Assembly (NCBI GenBank): GCA_000961595.1
Contig: LADO01000005.1
Location: 21,845 to 85,844, forward strand
Reading direction: 5' to 3'
Source: Peptococcaceae bacterium BRH_c4b
GTDB lineage: Bacteria; Bacillota; Desulfotomaculia; Desulfotomaculales; Desulfocucumaceae
DNA: 64,000 nucleotides
The translations under genes and the position numbers were made by a program. Below, one piece after another: positions 41,245-49,635 of this stretch. The notes beneath the pieces were generated by a model. The model searched no databases. It had not been told where the DNA came from and worked only from the letters and a program-made list of their open reading frames with translations. Every line of letters starts with the position of its first letter. Position 1 is the first letter of the stretch.

Positions 41245-43635
41245 TTGGCCATTAATATTGGGATATTTATATGCGGTTGCAAGGGCGCCGTTTCAGGCGC
41301 CATAGACATGGCCGGAGTTGAGGCCGGATTAACCAGGGTCAAAAAAAAGATCGGAGCCAAAATTTTTCACCCCTGGCTTTGCGGTCCCGAAGGTGTTTCT
41401 CTGCTTGGGGACTCCATAGCCCGGCATAAACTGGACTGTGTCATCATAGCCGGCTGCCCCGAAACCGTACACAGAGATTTATTCAAACGGGTTGCGGCGG
41501 ATTCCGGTTTACCCCCGGAGATGGTGATACGGCTGGATATAAGGGAAGGGTGTGCCCTGCCGCATGGCAGCGATCCCCGAGGCGCAACGCAGAAGGCCGT
41601 GAATCTGATCAAGATGTGGAACGGCCAGGCCAGGCTGGCGGAACCATATAAGCCTTTTTATGAAGACGGCAACAAAGATGTGCTGATTGTCGGCGGTGGC
41701 CTGGCTGGCCTGAGCGCGTCCCTGGAACTCGCCGGGGCTGGCCTAAACGTAGTTTTAATTGAAAAAGAGCCCTTCCTGGGAGGCCGTACGGCCCAGCTCA
41801 ACAAAGTTTACCCCCGCATGTGCGATGCCAGGTGCGGGGTAACTTTTCTAATTAACCGGTTGCGGGAAAACACCCGGGTTAAAATATTTAATCTTACTGA
41901 GATAGCCGGGCTTAAGGGTAGTGCCGGGAGATTTGAGGCTGATTTAATCAGCAGGTCGAATTTTATAGATGCCGAAAGTTGCACCGGGTGCGGCAAATGT
42001 GCTGAAGCATGCCCCGTACTGGTGGCAGATGATTTCAATTTCGGTCTGGCCGACCGCAAAGCAGTCTATTCCCCATGGTCCCCGGATCCGGCGGGCCCAT
42101 ATATAATTGACCGGGCCGCCTGTCTGTCTGGCTGTGACAGGTGCGTGGCGGTGTGCCCTGCCGGGGCTGTGAATCTCCGGGCTGAACCAATTCATAATGT
42201 GGCCAGGATTGGCAGCATTATCATCGCTACAGGATGGAAGCCATTTGCGGCGGAGAAAATTGAACGGCTGGGTTTTGGGCGGTACGGCAACGTTATCACA
42301 AATTTACAACTGGAAAGAATGATGTCCCCGGACGGGCCTGCCGGGGGGAAATTGTATTGCCCTGACGGCGGGGAGCCCGGGAGCGTGTTATTTGTTCAGT
42401 GCGTGGGCAGCCGGGACGTGAATTACCAGAGTTGGTGTTCTGCGGTTTGCTGCGCCGCCTCTCTTAAACAGGCTATTGATATTAAAACCCTGTACCCCAA
42501 TGTCAGGGTTTATGTATTATATATTGATATAAGGGTCACCGGGGAGTATGAGGATCTTTACAGCCGCGCACAGGAGGCCGGGGTGGTTTTTGTGCGCACC
42601 AGTCCGGCTGAAATTATGCCCGAGCCCGGTGGGAGGGGACTGCTGGTAACCGGTGAGGACACCCTCATGGGCAGAACTTTTAAGGTAAGAGCTGATCTGG
42701 TAGTGCTTGCCACAGGCATGCAGCCGGCCGGGGTTCCCGGGGTGATTAAAGAATATATTGAGGGAACGGACAGAGGTAAAGGGGAAGGTCAGTTATATAG
42801 TTGCGGGCTGATGAGCCAATGGGGTTTTTTTACCGGCCACAAACAATGTTTTCCCTTTGAAGCCATGGCCCAGGGCATTTACCCGGCCGGCGCCTGCCAG
42901 GAACCGATGGACATGGGCAATACTGTGCGCAGTGCCCTGGGCGCTGCCTGTAAGGTTTTAAGTACGGCCGGGGAGCGGCTGGAATTATCTCCTTTTGTAC
43001 CTGTAGTTGATAAGGCCGGGTGTGACAAATGTAAGCGCTGCATGGAAGAATGCCCTTACGGTGTCTGGTATTTTGACGAGGGCGGCTATCCCGTCCCCGA
43101 TCCCCTGTATTGCAAAACATGTCTATTATGTGTGGGCGCCTGCCCCCGGCAATGCATATCTACCCAGGGGTTTTCCGTCCACAAACTGGCTGGCGCGGTA
43201 ACCGCCAAGGTTAAGGAGACAGGGCCGGGGGAGCCGCATGTGGTTGCCTTTGTTTGCGAGAACGACGCATACCAGGCAGTGCTGCTGGCAGCCCGCATGG
43301 GCCTGGAATATCCCGCCGGATTACATGTTGTGCCGGTAAGGTGCACGGGTTCGTGCAATATGGTACTGCTCCGGGAAGGGCTGCCCGGGGGCATTGACGG
43401 TTTTATGGTGGCGGGCTGCCGCAGTGGAGAATGCCATTATATTTTGGGTGCCGATCGTACTGAAGAGAGATTGGACAACATAAAAATAACCTTGAGGGAT
43501 ATAATGATCGAGCCCGAAAGGGTAATATTTACCAGGTTGGGTGTGCGGGACGCAGAGAAATTTGTGCGTGAGGCGCGGGAATTTGTCCATAAATTAAAGG
43601 AAATCGGTCCGAGTCCATTTAAAAAACACGTCTGA
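41245..43635 (+). CDS. Qmo/HdrA-like electron-transfer protein combining QmoA and QmoB features
   Basis: 796 residues. Order of parts: an HdrA N-terminal-like region (GIFICGCKGAVSGAIDMAG, CGPEGVSLL, VIIAGCPETVH; 1-130), FAD fold VLIVGGGLAGLSASLELAGA near 145 with GGRTAQLN, a two-cluster insert as in QmoA (CTGCGKCAEACPVL, CLSGCDRCVAVCPAGAV; about 245-310), FVQCVGSRDVNYQSWCSAVC (380-400), a second ferredoxin pair (CDKCKRCMEECPYG, CKTCLLCVGACPRQC; 590-640), and a MvhD/FlpD-like domain (AFVCENDAYQ, VRCTGSC, VAGCRSGECHY; 665-760). TTG start at 41245. In the canonical block these parts are split between QmoA and QmoB. Likely the electron donor or acceptor of the AprAB-like pair. Confidence 0.75.
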   Translation: MAINIGIFICGCKGAVSGAIDMAGVEAGLTRVKKKIGAKIFHPWLCGPEGVSLLGDSIARHKLDCVIIAGCPETVHRDLFKRVAADSGLPPEMVIRLDIREGCALPHGSDPRGATQKAVNLIKMWNGQARLAEPYKPFYEDGNKDVLIVGGGLAGLSASLELAGAGLNVVLIEKEPFLGGRTAQLNKVYPRMCDARCGVTFLINRLRENTRVKIFNLTEIAGLKGSAGRFEADLISRSNFIDAESCTGCGKCAEACPVLVADDFNFGLADRKAVYSPWSPDPAGPYIIDRAACLSGCDRCVAVCPAGAVNLRAEPIHNVARIGSIIIATGWKPFAAEKIERLGFGRYGNVITNLQLERMMSPDGPAGGKLYCPDGGEPGSVLFVQCVGSRDVNYQSWCSAVCCAASLKQAIDIKTLYPNVRVYVLYIDIRVTGEYEDLYSRAQEAGVVFVRTSPAEIMPEPGGRGLLVTGEDTLMGRTFKVRADLVVLATGMQPAGVPGVIKEYIEGTDRGKGEGQLYSCGLMSQWGFFTGHKQCFPFEAMAQGIYPAGACQEPMDMGNTVRSALGAACKVLSTAGERLELSPFVPVVDKAGCDKCKRCMEECPYGVWYFDEGGYPVPDPLYCKTCLLCVGACPRQCISTQGFSVHKLAGAVTAKVKETGPGEPHVVAFVCENDAYQAVLLAARMGLEYPAGLHVVPVRCTGSCNMVLLREGLPGGIDGFMVAGCRSGECHYILGADRTEERLDNIKITLRDIMIEPERVIFTRLGVRDAEKFVREAREFVHKLKEIGPSPFKKHV

Positions 43636-43727
43636 CTTGCCTGATTACTAGGGTTCCAGGGGTTGTTATTTTTTTTACAAACATCTTGTGCAGTATACGG
43701 TATACCGGCTATAATAATATAAGGTCA

Positions 43728-43740
43728 GGGGACACACCTT
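43728..43740. repeat. Half REP-like element upstream of sat
   Basis: GGGGACACACCTT preceded by AAGGTCA, as in the complete reverse copies, but no AAGGAATGTCCCC end follows. It lies in the 465-bp gap before sat. Confidence 0.55.
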
Positions 43741-43875
43741 CTTGGGTTATCTAAAATCCTAACGTCAATCTATACCTATAATAAATCCGGGGTTACCAGT
43801 AGGGCGATTTTTGTTGTATTTTTTATTGAATATTTCTGAATTTTGGAAGACTTAAAAAAGAGGATGTTCACATAT

Positions 43876-43903
43876 TTGTGTCGAAGTGTACTTACGGTAT
43901 AAA
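43876..43903 (+). promoter_or_regulatory. Possible sat promoter
   Basis: TTGTGT (43876-43881), 16-bp spacer, TATAAA (43898-43903), about 195 bp before the sat start, giving a long leader. The leader has no hairpin with a T run. Another TATAAT lies upstream next to the half REP. Neither can be confirmed by eye. Confidence 0.3.
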
Positions 43904-44100
43904 AAGGCAGTTGAAAAGAAGGTTACGTTTAAATAGAATATATACATGAATTAAGCGAACCTCCTTTAGTGATATCAAAGCATGCCAGGTTTTGGCGGAC
44001 AGGCCCATGAGGTCTTTACGCCTTTTTGTGCCCTTCTATATTTATTTTGGGAGATTGGGTATATTAAAAAAAACAAAAACAAAATGAGGAGGCCTGTTAC

Positions 44101-45273
44101 ATGTCCAAATTGGTACCGCCCCATGGTGGGAAACTAACCCCTGTTCTCGCTGCTGAAGCTCAGCGCCCGGAATTAGAAGCCAAGGCAAAAACACTGCCTG
44201 TTATCCGGATGAGCTCCCGTGAATCTTCTGACTTACTAATGCTCGGTCTGGGTGCATTTAGCCCCCTGACAGGATTCATGGGTAAGGCCGACTACCAAAG
44301 CGTAGTAAGCACCAAACACCTGGCCAATGGTTTGGCCTGGCCTATTCCTATCACCCTTTCCGTGACCAAAGAACAGGCTGCCAGCCTGAAAGAAGGCTCA
44401 GAAGTAGCCCTGGTGGACGACGAGACAAATACATACGTCGGTATCCTCACCGTGGGCGATAAGTATGAATACGACAAAGCTAAAGAATGTACAGAAGTAT
44501 TCTTCACTACAGATATGGAACACCCCGGTGTGCAAAAGGTCATGGCTCAGCCCGACGTCAACGTGGGCGGCTCAGTGGTTACCTTCAGCCAGATGGGTTA
44601 TGCGACTAAATATGGCACATATTATGCTACTCCGGCTCAAACCCGTGCTCTGTTTGATGAAAAGGGTTGGGCAACAGTAGCTGCCTTCCAGACAAGAAAC
44701 CCATTGCACCGCTCCCACGAGTTCCTCTGCAAGATTGGTAATGAAGTGTGTGACGGCCTGCTTATCCACCCCATCGTTGGTAAACTTAAGCCTGGCGACA
44801 TTCCTGCTGAAGTACGTCTTAAGTGCTATGAAATACTGCTGGACAACTATTTTAACGCCAAAACATCAGTGATGCGGGTGTATCCGATGGAAATGCGCTA
44901 TGCCGGTCCCAGCGAAGGTATTCTGCACTCCATCTTCCGTCAGAACTTTGGCTGCAGCCATCTTCTCGTTGGCCGCGACCATGCCGGCGTAGGAAGTTAC
45001 TACACCTCTTATCAGGCCCAGGAACTGTTTGACCAATTCAAGCCCGGTGAACTTCGTTGCCAGCCCATTAAGGTTACCTCAGCATTCCATTGCAACAAGT
45101 GCGATGGCATGACCACTGAGAAGACCTGCCCCCATACAGCAGAAGATCATCTGAATATCAGCGGCACCAAGCTGCGTGCCATGCTGGATGCCGGCGAGCT
45201 GCCGCCCGGTCAGTTCAGCCGTCCGGAAGTTCTCAAGGTGCTCATGGAGTATTATCAAGGCCTTAAGAAATAA
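44101..45273 (+). CDS. sat: Sulfate adenylyltransferase (dissimilatory)
   Basis: 390 residues. ATP sulfurylase that activates sulfate to adenosine phosphosulfate, the first step of sulfate respiration. Motifs: LGLGAFSPLTGFM, FQTRNPLHRSHEFLCK (QxRNPxHRxH active-site motif), GRDHAGVGSYYT, a zinc knuckle CNKCDGM..KTCPH and ISGTKLRAMLDAGELPP. No APS-kinase domain, as expected for the dissimilatory homo-oligomeric type. ATG 44101 after AATGAGGAGGCCTGTTAC. First gene of the canonical block. Confidence 0.97.
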   Translation: MSKLVPPHGGKLTPVLAAEAQRPELEAKAKTLPVIRMSSRESSDLLMLGLGAFSPLTGFMGKADYQSVVSTKHLANGLAWPIPITLSVTKEQAASLKEGSEVALVDDETNTYVGILTVGDKYEYDKAKECTEVFFTTDMEHPGVQKVMAQPDVNVGGSVVTFSQMGYATKYGTYYATPAQTRALFDEKGWATVAAFQTRNPLHRSHEFLCKIGNEVCDGLLIHPIVGKLKPGDIPAEVRLKCYEILLDNYFNAKTSVMRVYPMEMRYAGPSEGILHSIFRQNFGCSHLLVGRDHAGVGSYYTSYQAQELFDQFKPGELRCQPIKVTSAFHCNKCDGMTTEKTCPHTAEDHLNISGTKLRAMLDAGELPPGQFSRPEVLKVLMEYYQGLKK

Positions 45274-45292
45274 TTTAAGTTTACTGCAAATC

Positions 45293-45330
45293 CTCCTGGC
45301 ATGGGACTGATAAAGTCACCATGTCAGGAG
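45293..45330 (+). terminator. Hairpin between sat and aprB
   Basis: CTCCTGGCATG / CATGTCAGGAG (45293-45303 / 45320-45330), one mismatch in 11. There is no T run, so it may protect or process the mRNA as well as end it. The remaining 350 bp before aprB hold no gene I can support. Confidence 0.45.
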
Positions 45331-45686
45331 AGAAATAAAATAAATAACGTGTAAACTGATATTTGGCTGATATGCCAATTATTTAGTGTTGCTTGCTTTA
45401 CATGGCTATGATTGGCTGCGTGACAGACATAATAGATATGTGGACAGACATAGCCAAAACCGAGGACCTGTTCAAGGAGGTGGTATGTTTCCGGGGAGAG
45501 GATGTTGGAAATCACATTGTCGCAAGTCAGGTATTCAGTTGGATTGCGTTAGGAAAAGGTTGTTAGCAGCACATTACGAATGAGTGTCAAAAGAATCTGA
45601 GACAGTTGTGCCTTGACTTCGTGTAATCGCTCAAGCGGAATAAAATCCGCACCAAGATCTTTATAATAGAAACAGGAGGTTGAATT

Positions 45687-46124
45687 ATGCCAGCTTTTAT
45701 AATTGCTGAAAAATGTGATGGTTGCAAGGGGCAAGATAAAACTGCATGCATGTATGCCTGCCCGAACGACCTGATGGTATTGGACAAAGAAATAATGAAA
45801 GCTTACAACCGCGATACCTGGGCTTGCTGGGAGTGCCTCTGCTGTGGTAAGGCTTGCCCGCAACAGGCTATTGACCTGCGGGGTTATGCTGACTTTGTGC
45901 CCCTGGGCGCCACCTGCACACCTCTGCGTGGTTCCGATAACATCATGTGGACCATTAAGTTCCGTAACGGTTCGGTCAAGCGCTTCAAATTCCCCATCCG
46001 GACAACTGAAGAAGGTTCCGCAGTGCCCGACGGCGGATTTGCCAACGAAGCCACACTGGAAAGCATCGAACTGTATACCGAGCCTGCTTCCCTGGGAGCT
46101 GCTATTTGGACCTACAAGAAGTAA
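45687..46124 (+). CDS. aprB: Adenylylsulfate reductase beta subunit
   Basis: 145 residues, standard AprB. Carries two [4Fe-4S] clusters (CDGCKGQDKTACMYACPN and CWECLCCGKACPQQ) that pass electrons to the AprA flavin, then a beta sheet (IMWTIKFRNGSVKRFKF) and the C-terminal tail (TLESIELYTEPASLG) that wraps AprA. ATG after AACAGGAGGTTGAATT. It precedes aprA, the usual order, 60 bp away. Confidence 0.96.
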   Translation: MPAFIIAEKCDGCKGQDKTACMYACPNDLMVLDKEIMKAYNRDTWACWECLCCGKACPQQAIDLRGYADFVPLGATCTPLRGSDNIMWTIKFRNGSVKRFKFPIRTTEEGSAVPDGGFANEATLESIELYTEPASLGAAIWTYKK

Positions 46125-46184
46125 TATCCTTAAGCTTTTTAGCAATTGACCAATAGAACAATTAACGGAGGAGGTTAATTTTAA

Positions 46185-48074
46185 ATGCCGATGAACTTTG
46201 AAACCGTAGAAGTAACCACAGATTTTTTGATCGTAGGTGGCGGTATGGCAGCTTGCGGCGCGGCCGTTGAAGCAGCTTACTGGGGCAAGCAACATGGTGT
46301 TAAGGTAACTCTGGTTGACAAAGCTTCCATGGTCCGTTCCGGTGCCGTTGGTATGGGTCTTTCCGCTATTAACCAGTACATTGGTGTAGATAAGAACAAA
46401 AACACCATTGAAGATTATATCAAATATGTTAAATATGACCTGATGGGTGTAGCCCGTGACGACTTGGTGGCCAACATTGCCCGTCACGTTGACGGCTCAG
46501 TGCACCTGTTTGATAAATGGGGTCTTCCTTTCTGGAAAGACGATGAAGGCGGCTATATAAACGAAGGTCGCTGGCAGTTAATGATTAACGGTGAATCCTA
46601 CAAAGTAGTTGTAGCCGAAGCTGCTAAGAATGCTCTGGGCATGGACAACATTTACGAGCGCGTATTTATTATCGAGCCCCTGCTGGATGGCGATAGAATT
46701 GCCGGTTGCGTTGGTTTCAGTGTTCGTGAAAACAAATTCTATGTCTTCAAAGCCAAAGCTGTTCTGGCTGCCATGGGCGGCGCGGTAGGCGTGTTCAAGC
46801 CCCGCTCCACTGGTGAAGGTATGGGTCGTTCCTGGTATCCTCCTTTCTCCACCGGTTCTTCCGCTTACTTTACCATCAAAGCCGGTGCAGAAATGACCTG
46901 TCAGGAAGTTCGCTTCGTGCCGATTCGTTTCAAAGATGCTTACGGCCCGGTTGGTGCCTGGTTCCTGCTCTTCAAATCCAGAGCGACCAATGCATTTGAC
47001 GAAGAATATATGGTAACCCGTAGATCCGAACTTGGCAACTGGGGCAAATATGGCGCTGTGAAGCCCATCCCGGCCAACCTGCGTAACTATCTGGGCATGC
47101 TGGATCTCTTTGAAGGCAAAGGCCCCATCTATATGAGAACTGATGAAGCTATTGCCAACCTGGCCAAGAAGTACGAAGACGATCCAAAAGCCTTCAAGAA
47201 GAAAATGAAAGAACTGGAATCCGAAGCTTGGGAAGACTTCCTGGATATGACCATTGCTCAGGCTCTGTTGTGGGCTGCCACCAACGTTGAGCCGGAAAAT
47301 AGTTCTTCCGAAATCGCTGCAACCGAGCCGTACTTCATCGGATCACACTCCGGCGCTACCGGTGCGTGGGTATCCGGTCCTGAGGATCTGGCCGGCGGCA
47401 CTGAATATTTCTGGGGCTATGCCAACATGACCACCGTTAAGGGTCTGTTTGCAGCCGGTGACGCTTCCGGCGCATCCAGCCACAAGTTCTCCTCTGGCTC
47501 TCACGCTGAAGGCCGTATTGCTGCCAAGGCTGCTATCAAGTTCATCCTTGACAACAACACCCAGCCCAATGTTGATGCAGCTGCCGTTGAAGCTATGAAG
47601 GTTGAAACCTATAAGCCTTTGGAACTTTTCGAAGCTAACAAGAACTATTCAACTAACGTTGAAGTTAACCCGAACTACATTTTGCCGAAAATGTTCATGT
47701 TCCGTTTGCAGAAGCTGATGGATGAGTATGTGGGCGGCGTTTCGTCCAACTTCTCCACCAACGCTAAAGCTCTGAACCGTGCCATGGAACTGCTGACCTT
47801 CCTGCAGGAAGACTCTGCCAGTCTGGCCGCCAGGGATCTGCACGAATTGATGAGAGTATGGGAAAACAAACACAGAATCTGGCAGGCCGAATCTCACGTT
47901 CGGACAGTTATGTTCCGTGAAGAAACCCGTTGGCCTGGCTACTACTTCAGGGCTGACTTCCCGAAAATTGATGAAGAAAACTGGCTGTGCTTCGTAAACA
48001 CCAAGTATGATCCCAAGACCAACGAATGGTCAGTATTCAAGAAGCCCGTTCTGAATCTGTTCAACGTTGACTAA
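46185..48074 (+). CDS. aprA: Adenylylsulfate reductase alpha subunit
   Basis: 629 residues, standard AprA. FAD enzyme that reduces APS to sulfite and AMP. Motifs: FLIVGGGMAACGAAVEAAYW (FAD fold), SMVRSGAVGMGLSAINQYIG, VRFVPIRFKDAYGPVGAWFL (substrate site), IGSHSGATGAW (conserved His) and LFAAGDASGASSHKFSSGSH. ATG after CGGAGGAGGTTAATTTTAA. Soluble, acting in the cytoplasm with AprB and the Qmo/Hdr proteins. Confidence 0.97.
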   Translation: MPMNFETVEVTTDFLIVGGGMAACGAAVEAAYWGKQHGVKVTLVDKASMVRSGAVGMGLSAINQYIGVDKNKNTIEDYIKYVKYDLMGVARDDLVANIARHVDGSVHLFDKWGLPFWKDDEGGYINEGRWQLMINGESYKVVVAEAAKNALGMDNIYERVFIIEPLLDGDRIAGCVGFSVRENKFYVFKAKAVLAAMGGAVGVFKPRSTGEGMGRSWYPPFSTGSSAYFTIKAGAEMTCQEVRFVPIRFKDAYGPVGAWFLLFKSRATNAFDEEYMVTRRSELGNWGKYGAVKPIPANLRNYLGMLDLFEGKGPIYMRTDEAIANLAKKYEDDPKAFKKKMKELESEAWEDFLDMTIAQALLWAATNVEPENSSSEIAATEPYFIGSHSGATGAWVSGPEDLAGGTEYFWGYANMTTVKGLFAAGDASGASSHKFSSGSHAEGRIAAKAAIKFILDNNTQPNVDAAAVEAMKVETYKPLELFEANKNYSTNVEVNPNYILPKMFMFRLQKLMDEYVGGVSSNFSTNAKALNRAMELLTFLQEDSASLAARDLHELMRVWENKHRIWQAESHVRTVMFREETRWPGYYFRADFPKIDEENWLCFVNTKYDPKTNEWSVFKKPVLNLFNVD

Positions 48075-48143
48075 TTAATCTTACCCGTAATACGGGCAAG
48101 ATCGGCAAGTATTAACAATGTGCAATGCGCGGAGCTAAGGGGG

Positions 48144-48176
48144 CCCGTGGCCGTCCATGGCCACGGGTTCTATTTT
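48144..48176 (+). terminator. Terminator after aprA
   Basis: Perfect 9-bp stem CCCGTGGCC / GGCCACGGG (48144-48152 / 48159-48167) then TTCTATTTT. Confidence 0.75.
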
Positions 48177-48257
48177 GCCGGCATTGGTTAGTTGTAGCAG
48201 ATAGTCAGTTGTTTATGAGTGGTCAGGGCTGATTTTACAAGTGGTATTAATAGATAT

Positions 48258-48292
48258 ACAGGCGCCCTGTATAAGGTCGCCTGTAGCTTTTT
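48258..48292 (+). terminator. Second terminator-like hairpin before qmoA
   Basis: ACAGGCG / CGCCTGT (48258-48264 / 48278-48284) then AGCTTTTTAA. Two hairpins in the aprA-qmoA gap suggest that qmoAB has its own promoter or depends on read-through. Confidence 0.5.
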
Positions 48293-48372
48293 AATGTAAA
48301 AATTAACATTATCAGGATTAACTGGTATTGTAAAACAAATCTCTAAACACCTTAATGAATGGAGATAATTGC

Positions 48373-49635
48373 ATGGTAAACAATAGTATTTTGGTAGTAG
48401 GTGGGGGTATAAGCGGGTTGACCACAGCCGTGGAGGCCGCCGAGGTAGGCTATGAAGTTTTTTTAGTTGAAAAAAACTCCTACCTGGGTGGTAAGGTGAC
48501 CCAGATTAATCAGTATTTCCCCAAGCTATGTCCTCCCAATTGTGGCCTTGAGATAAATTTTAAGAGAATTAAAAGCAACCCAAAAATAAGATTTTACACT
48601 CTGGCGGAAGTAGAAAACATCTCGGGCCGGGAAGGGGACTTTGATGTAACAATCAAATTAAATCCCCGTTATGTCAATGAAAATTGCACTGCCTGCGGTA
48701 AATGCGCTGAGGCCTGCCCGGTGGAAAGAAGCAATGATTTCAATTACGGCATGGACAAGACCAAGGCCATATACCTGCCCCACGAGTTTGCCTTCCCAAT
48801 GAAATATATCATTGATCCCAAGGCATGCGCCGGTAACGGCTGCACCAAATGCGCAGACGTTTGTCAGTATAATGCCATTGAGCCCGGCATGGAGGCAAAA
48901 ACCGTGACCATCAAGGTGGGCAGCGTAGTCTGGGCCACCGGTTGGAATCCGTACGATGCTGCTAAAATCAGTTGTTATGGCTTTGGCACCTATCCCAACG
49001 TTATAACAAATGTGATGCTGGAGCGGATGGCAGCTGTCAACGGCCCTACCAAGGGTAAAATTGTTCGCCCTTCAGACGGCAAGGAAATTAAGAGTATTGC
49101 TTTTGTCCAGTGTGCAGGATCACGGGACGAGAATCATCTGCACACTTGTTCTACCGTCTGCTGCATGGCTTCCCTGAAGCAGGTAACCTATGTCCGTAAA
49201 CAGTACCCGGACGCAAAAATAGTTGTTTATTATATTGACATCCGCTCCAGGGGCAAGCACGAAGATTTTTATGTCAAGGTACAAAACGAAGCAAACGCTG
49301 TTTTCATCAAGGGTAAGGCCGGCGAGATTAAAGAAGATCCCTCCAACAACAACCTTATAGTTATTGCGGAGGATCAAACTAGTCAGGTGCTTACCGAGGA
49401 GCAATACGACATGGTGGTACTGGCCACAGGTATGCAGCCGGCCACCGCGGCAGCGCAAGTGCCTGCTGAAATGACTTATGATGAGGACGGTTTCCTGGCC
49501 TCTGATCCCGTGACACCTGGAATTTACGGCGCCGGGTGTGTTAACAAGCCGCTGGACGTTGCCGCAGCAGTTCAAGATGCTACCGCCGCAGCGCTCAAGG
49601 CTATTCAATCGGTGAGGAGGCAGAATAATGGCTAA
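48373..49635 (+). CDS. qmoA: Quinone-interacting oxidoreductase subunit QmoA
   Basis: 420 residues from ATG 48373, chosen for the GGAG 10 nt upstream; an ATG at 48355 lacks one. HdrA-like flavoprotein: ILVVGGGISGLTTAVEAAEV, GGKVTQINQYFPKLCPPNCG, two clusters (CTACGKCAEACPVE; CAGNGCTKCADVCQYN), FVQCAGSRDENHLHTCSTVCC and LATGMQPATAAA. Soluble subunit of the electron path to AprBA. Its 3' end overlaps qmoB by 8 bp. Confidence 0.95.
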   Translation: MVNNSILVVGGGISGLTTAVEAAEVGYEVFLVEKNSYLGGKVTQINQYFPKLCPPNCGLEINFKRIKSNPKIRFYTLAEVENISGREGDFDVTIKLNPRYVNENCTACGKCAEACPVERSNDFNYGMDKTKAIYLPHEFAFPMKYIIDPKACAGNGCTKCADVCQYNAIEPGMEAKTVTIKVGSVVWATGWNPYDAAKISCYGFGTYPNVITNVMLERMAAVNGPTKGKIVRPSDGKEIKSIAFVQCAGSRDENHLHTCSTVCCMASLKQVTYVRKQYPDAKIVVYYIDIRSRGKHEDFYVKVQNEANAVFIKGKAGEIKEDPSNNNLIVIAEDQTSQVLTEEQYDMVVLATGMQPATAAAQVPAEMTYDEDGFLASDPVTPGIYGAGCVNKPLDVAAAVQDATAAALKAIQSVRRQNNG

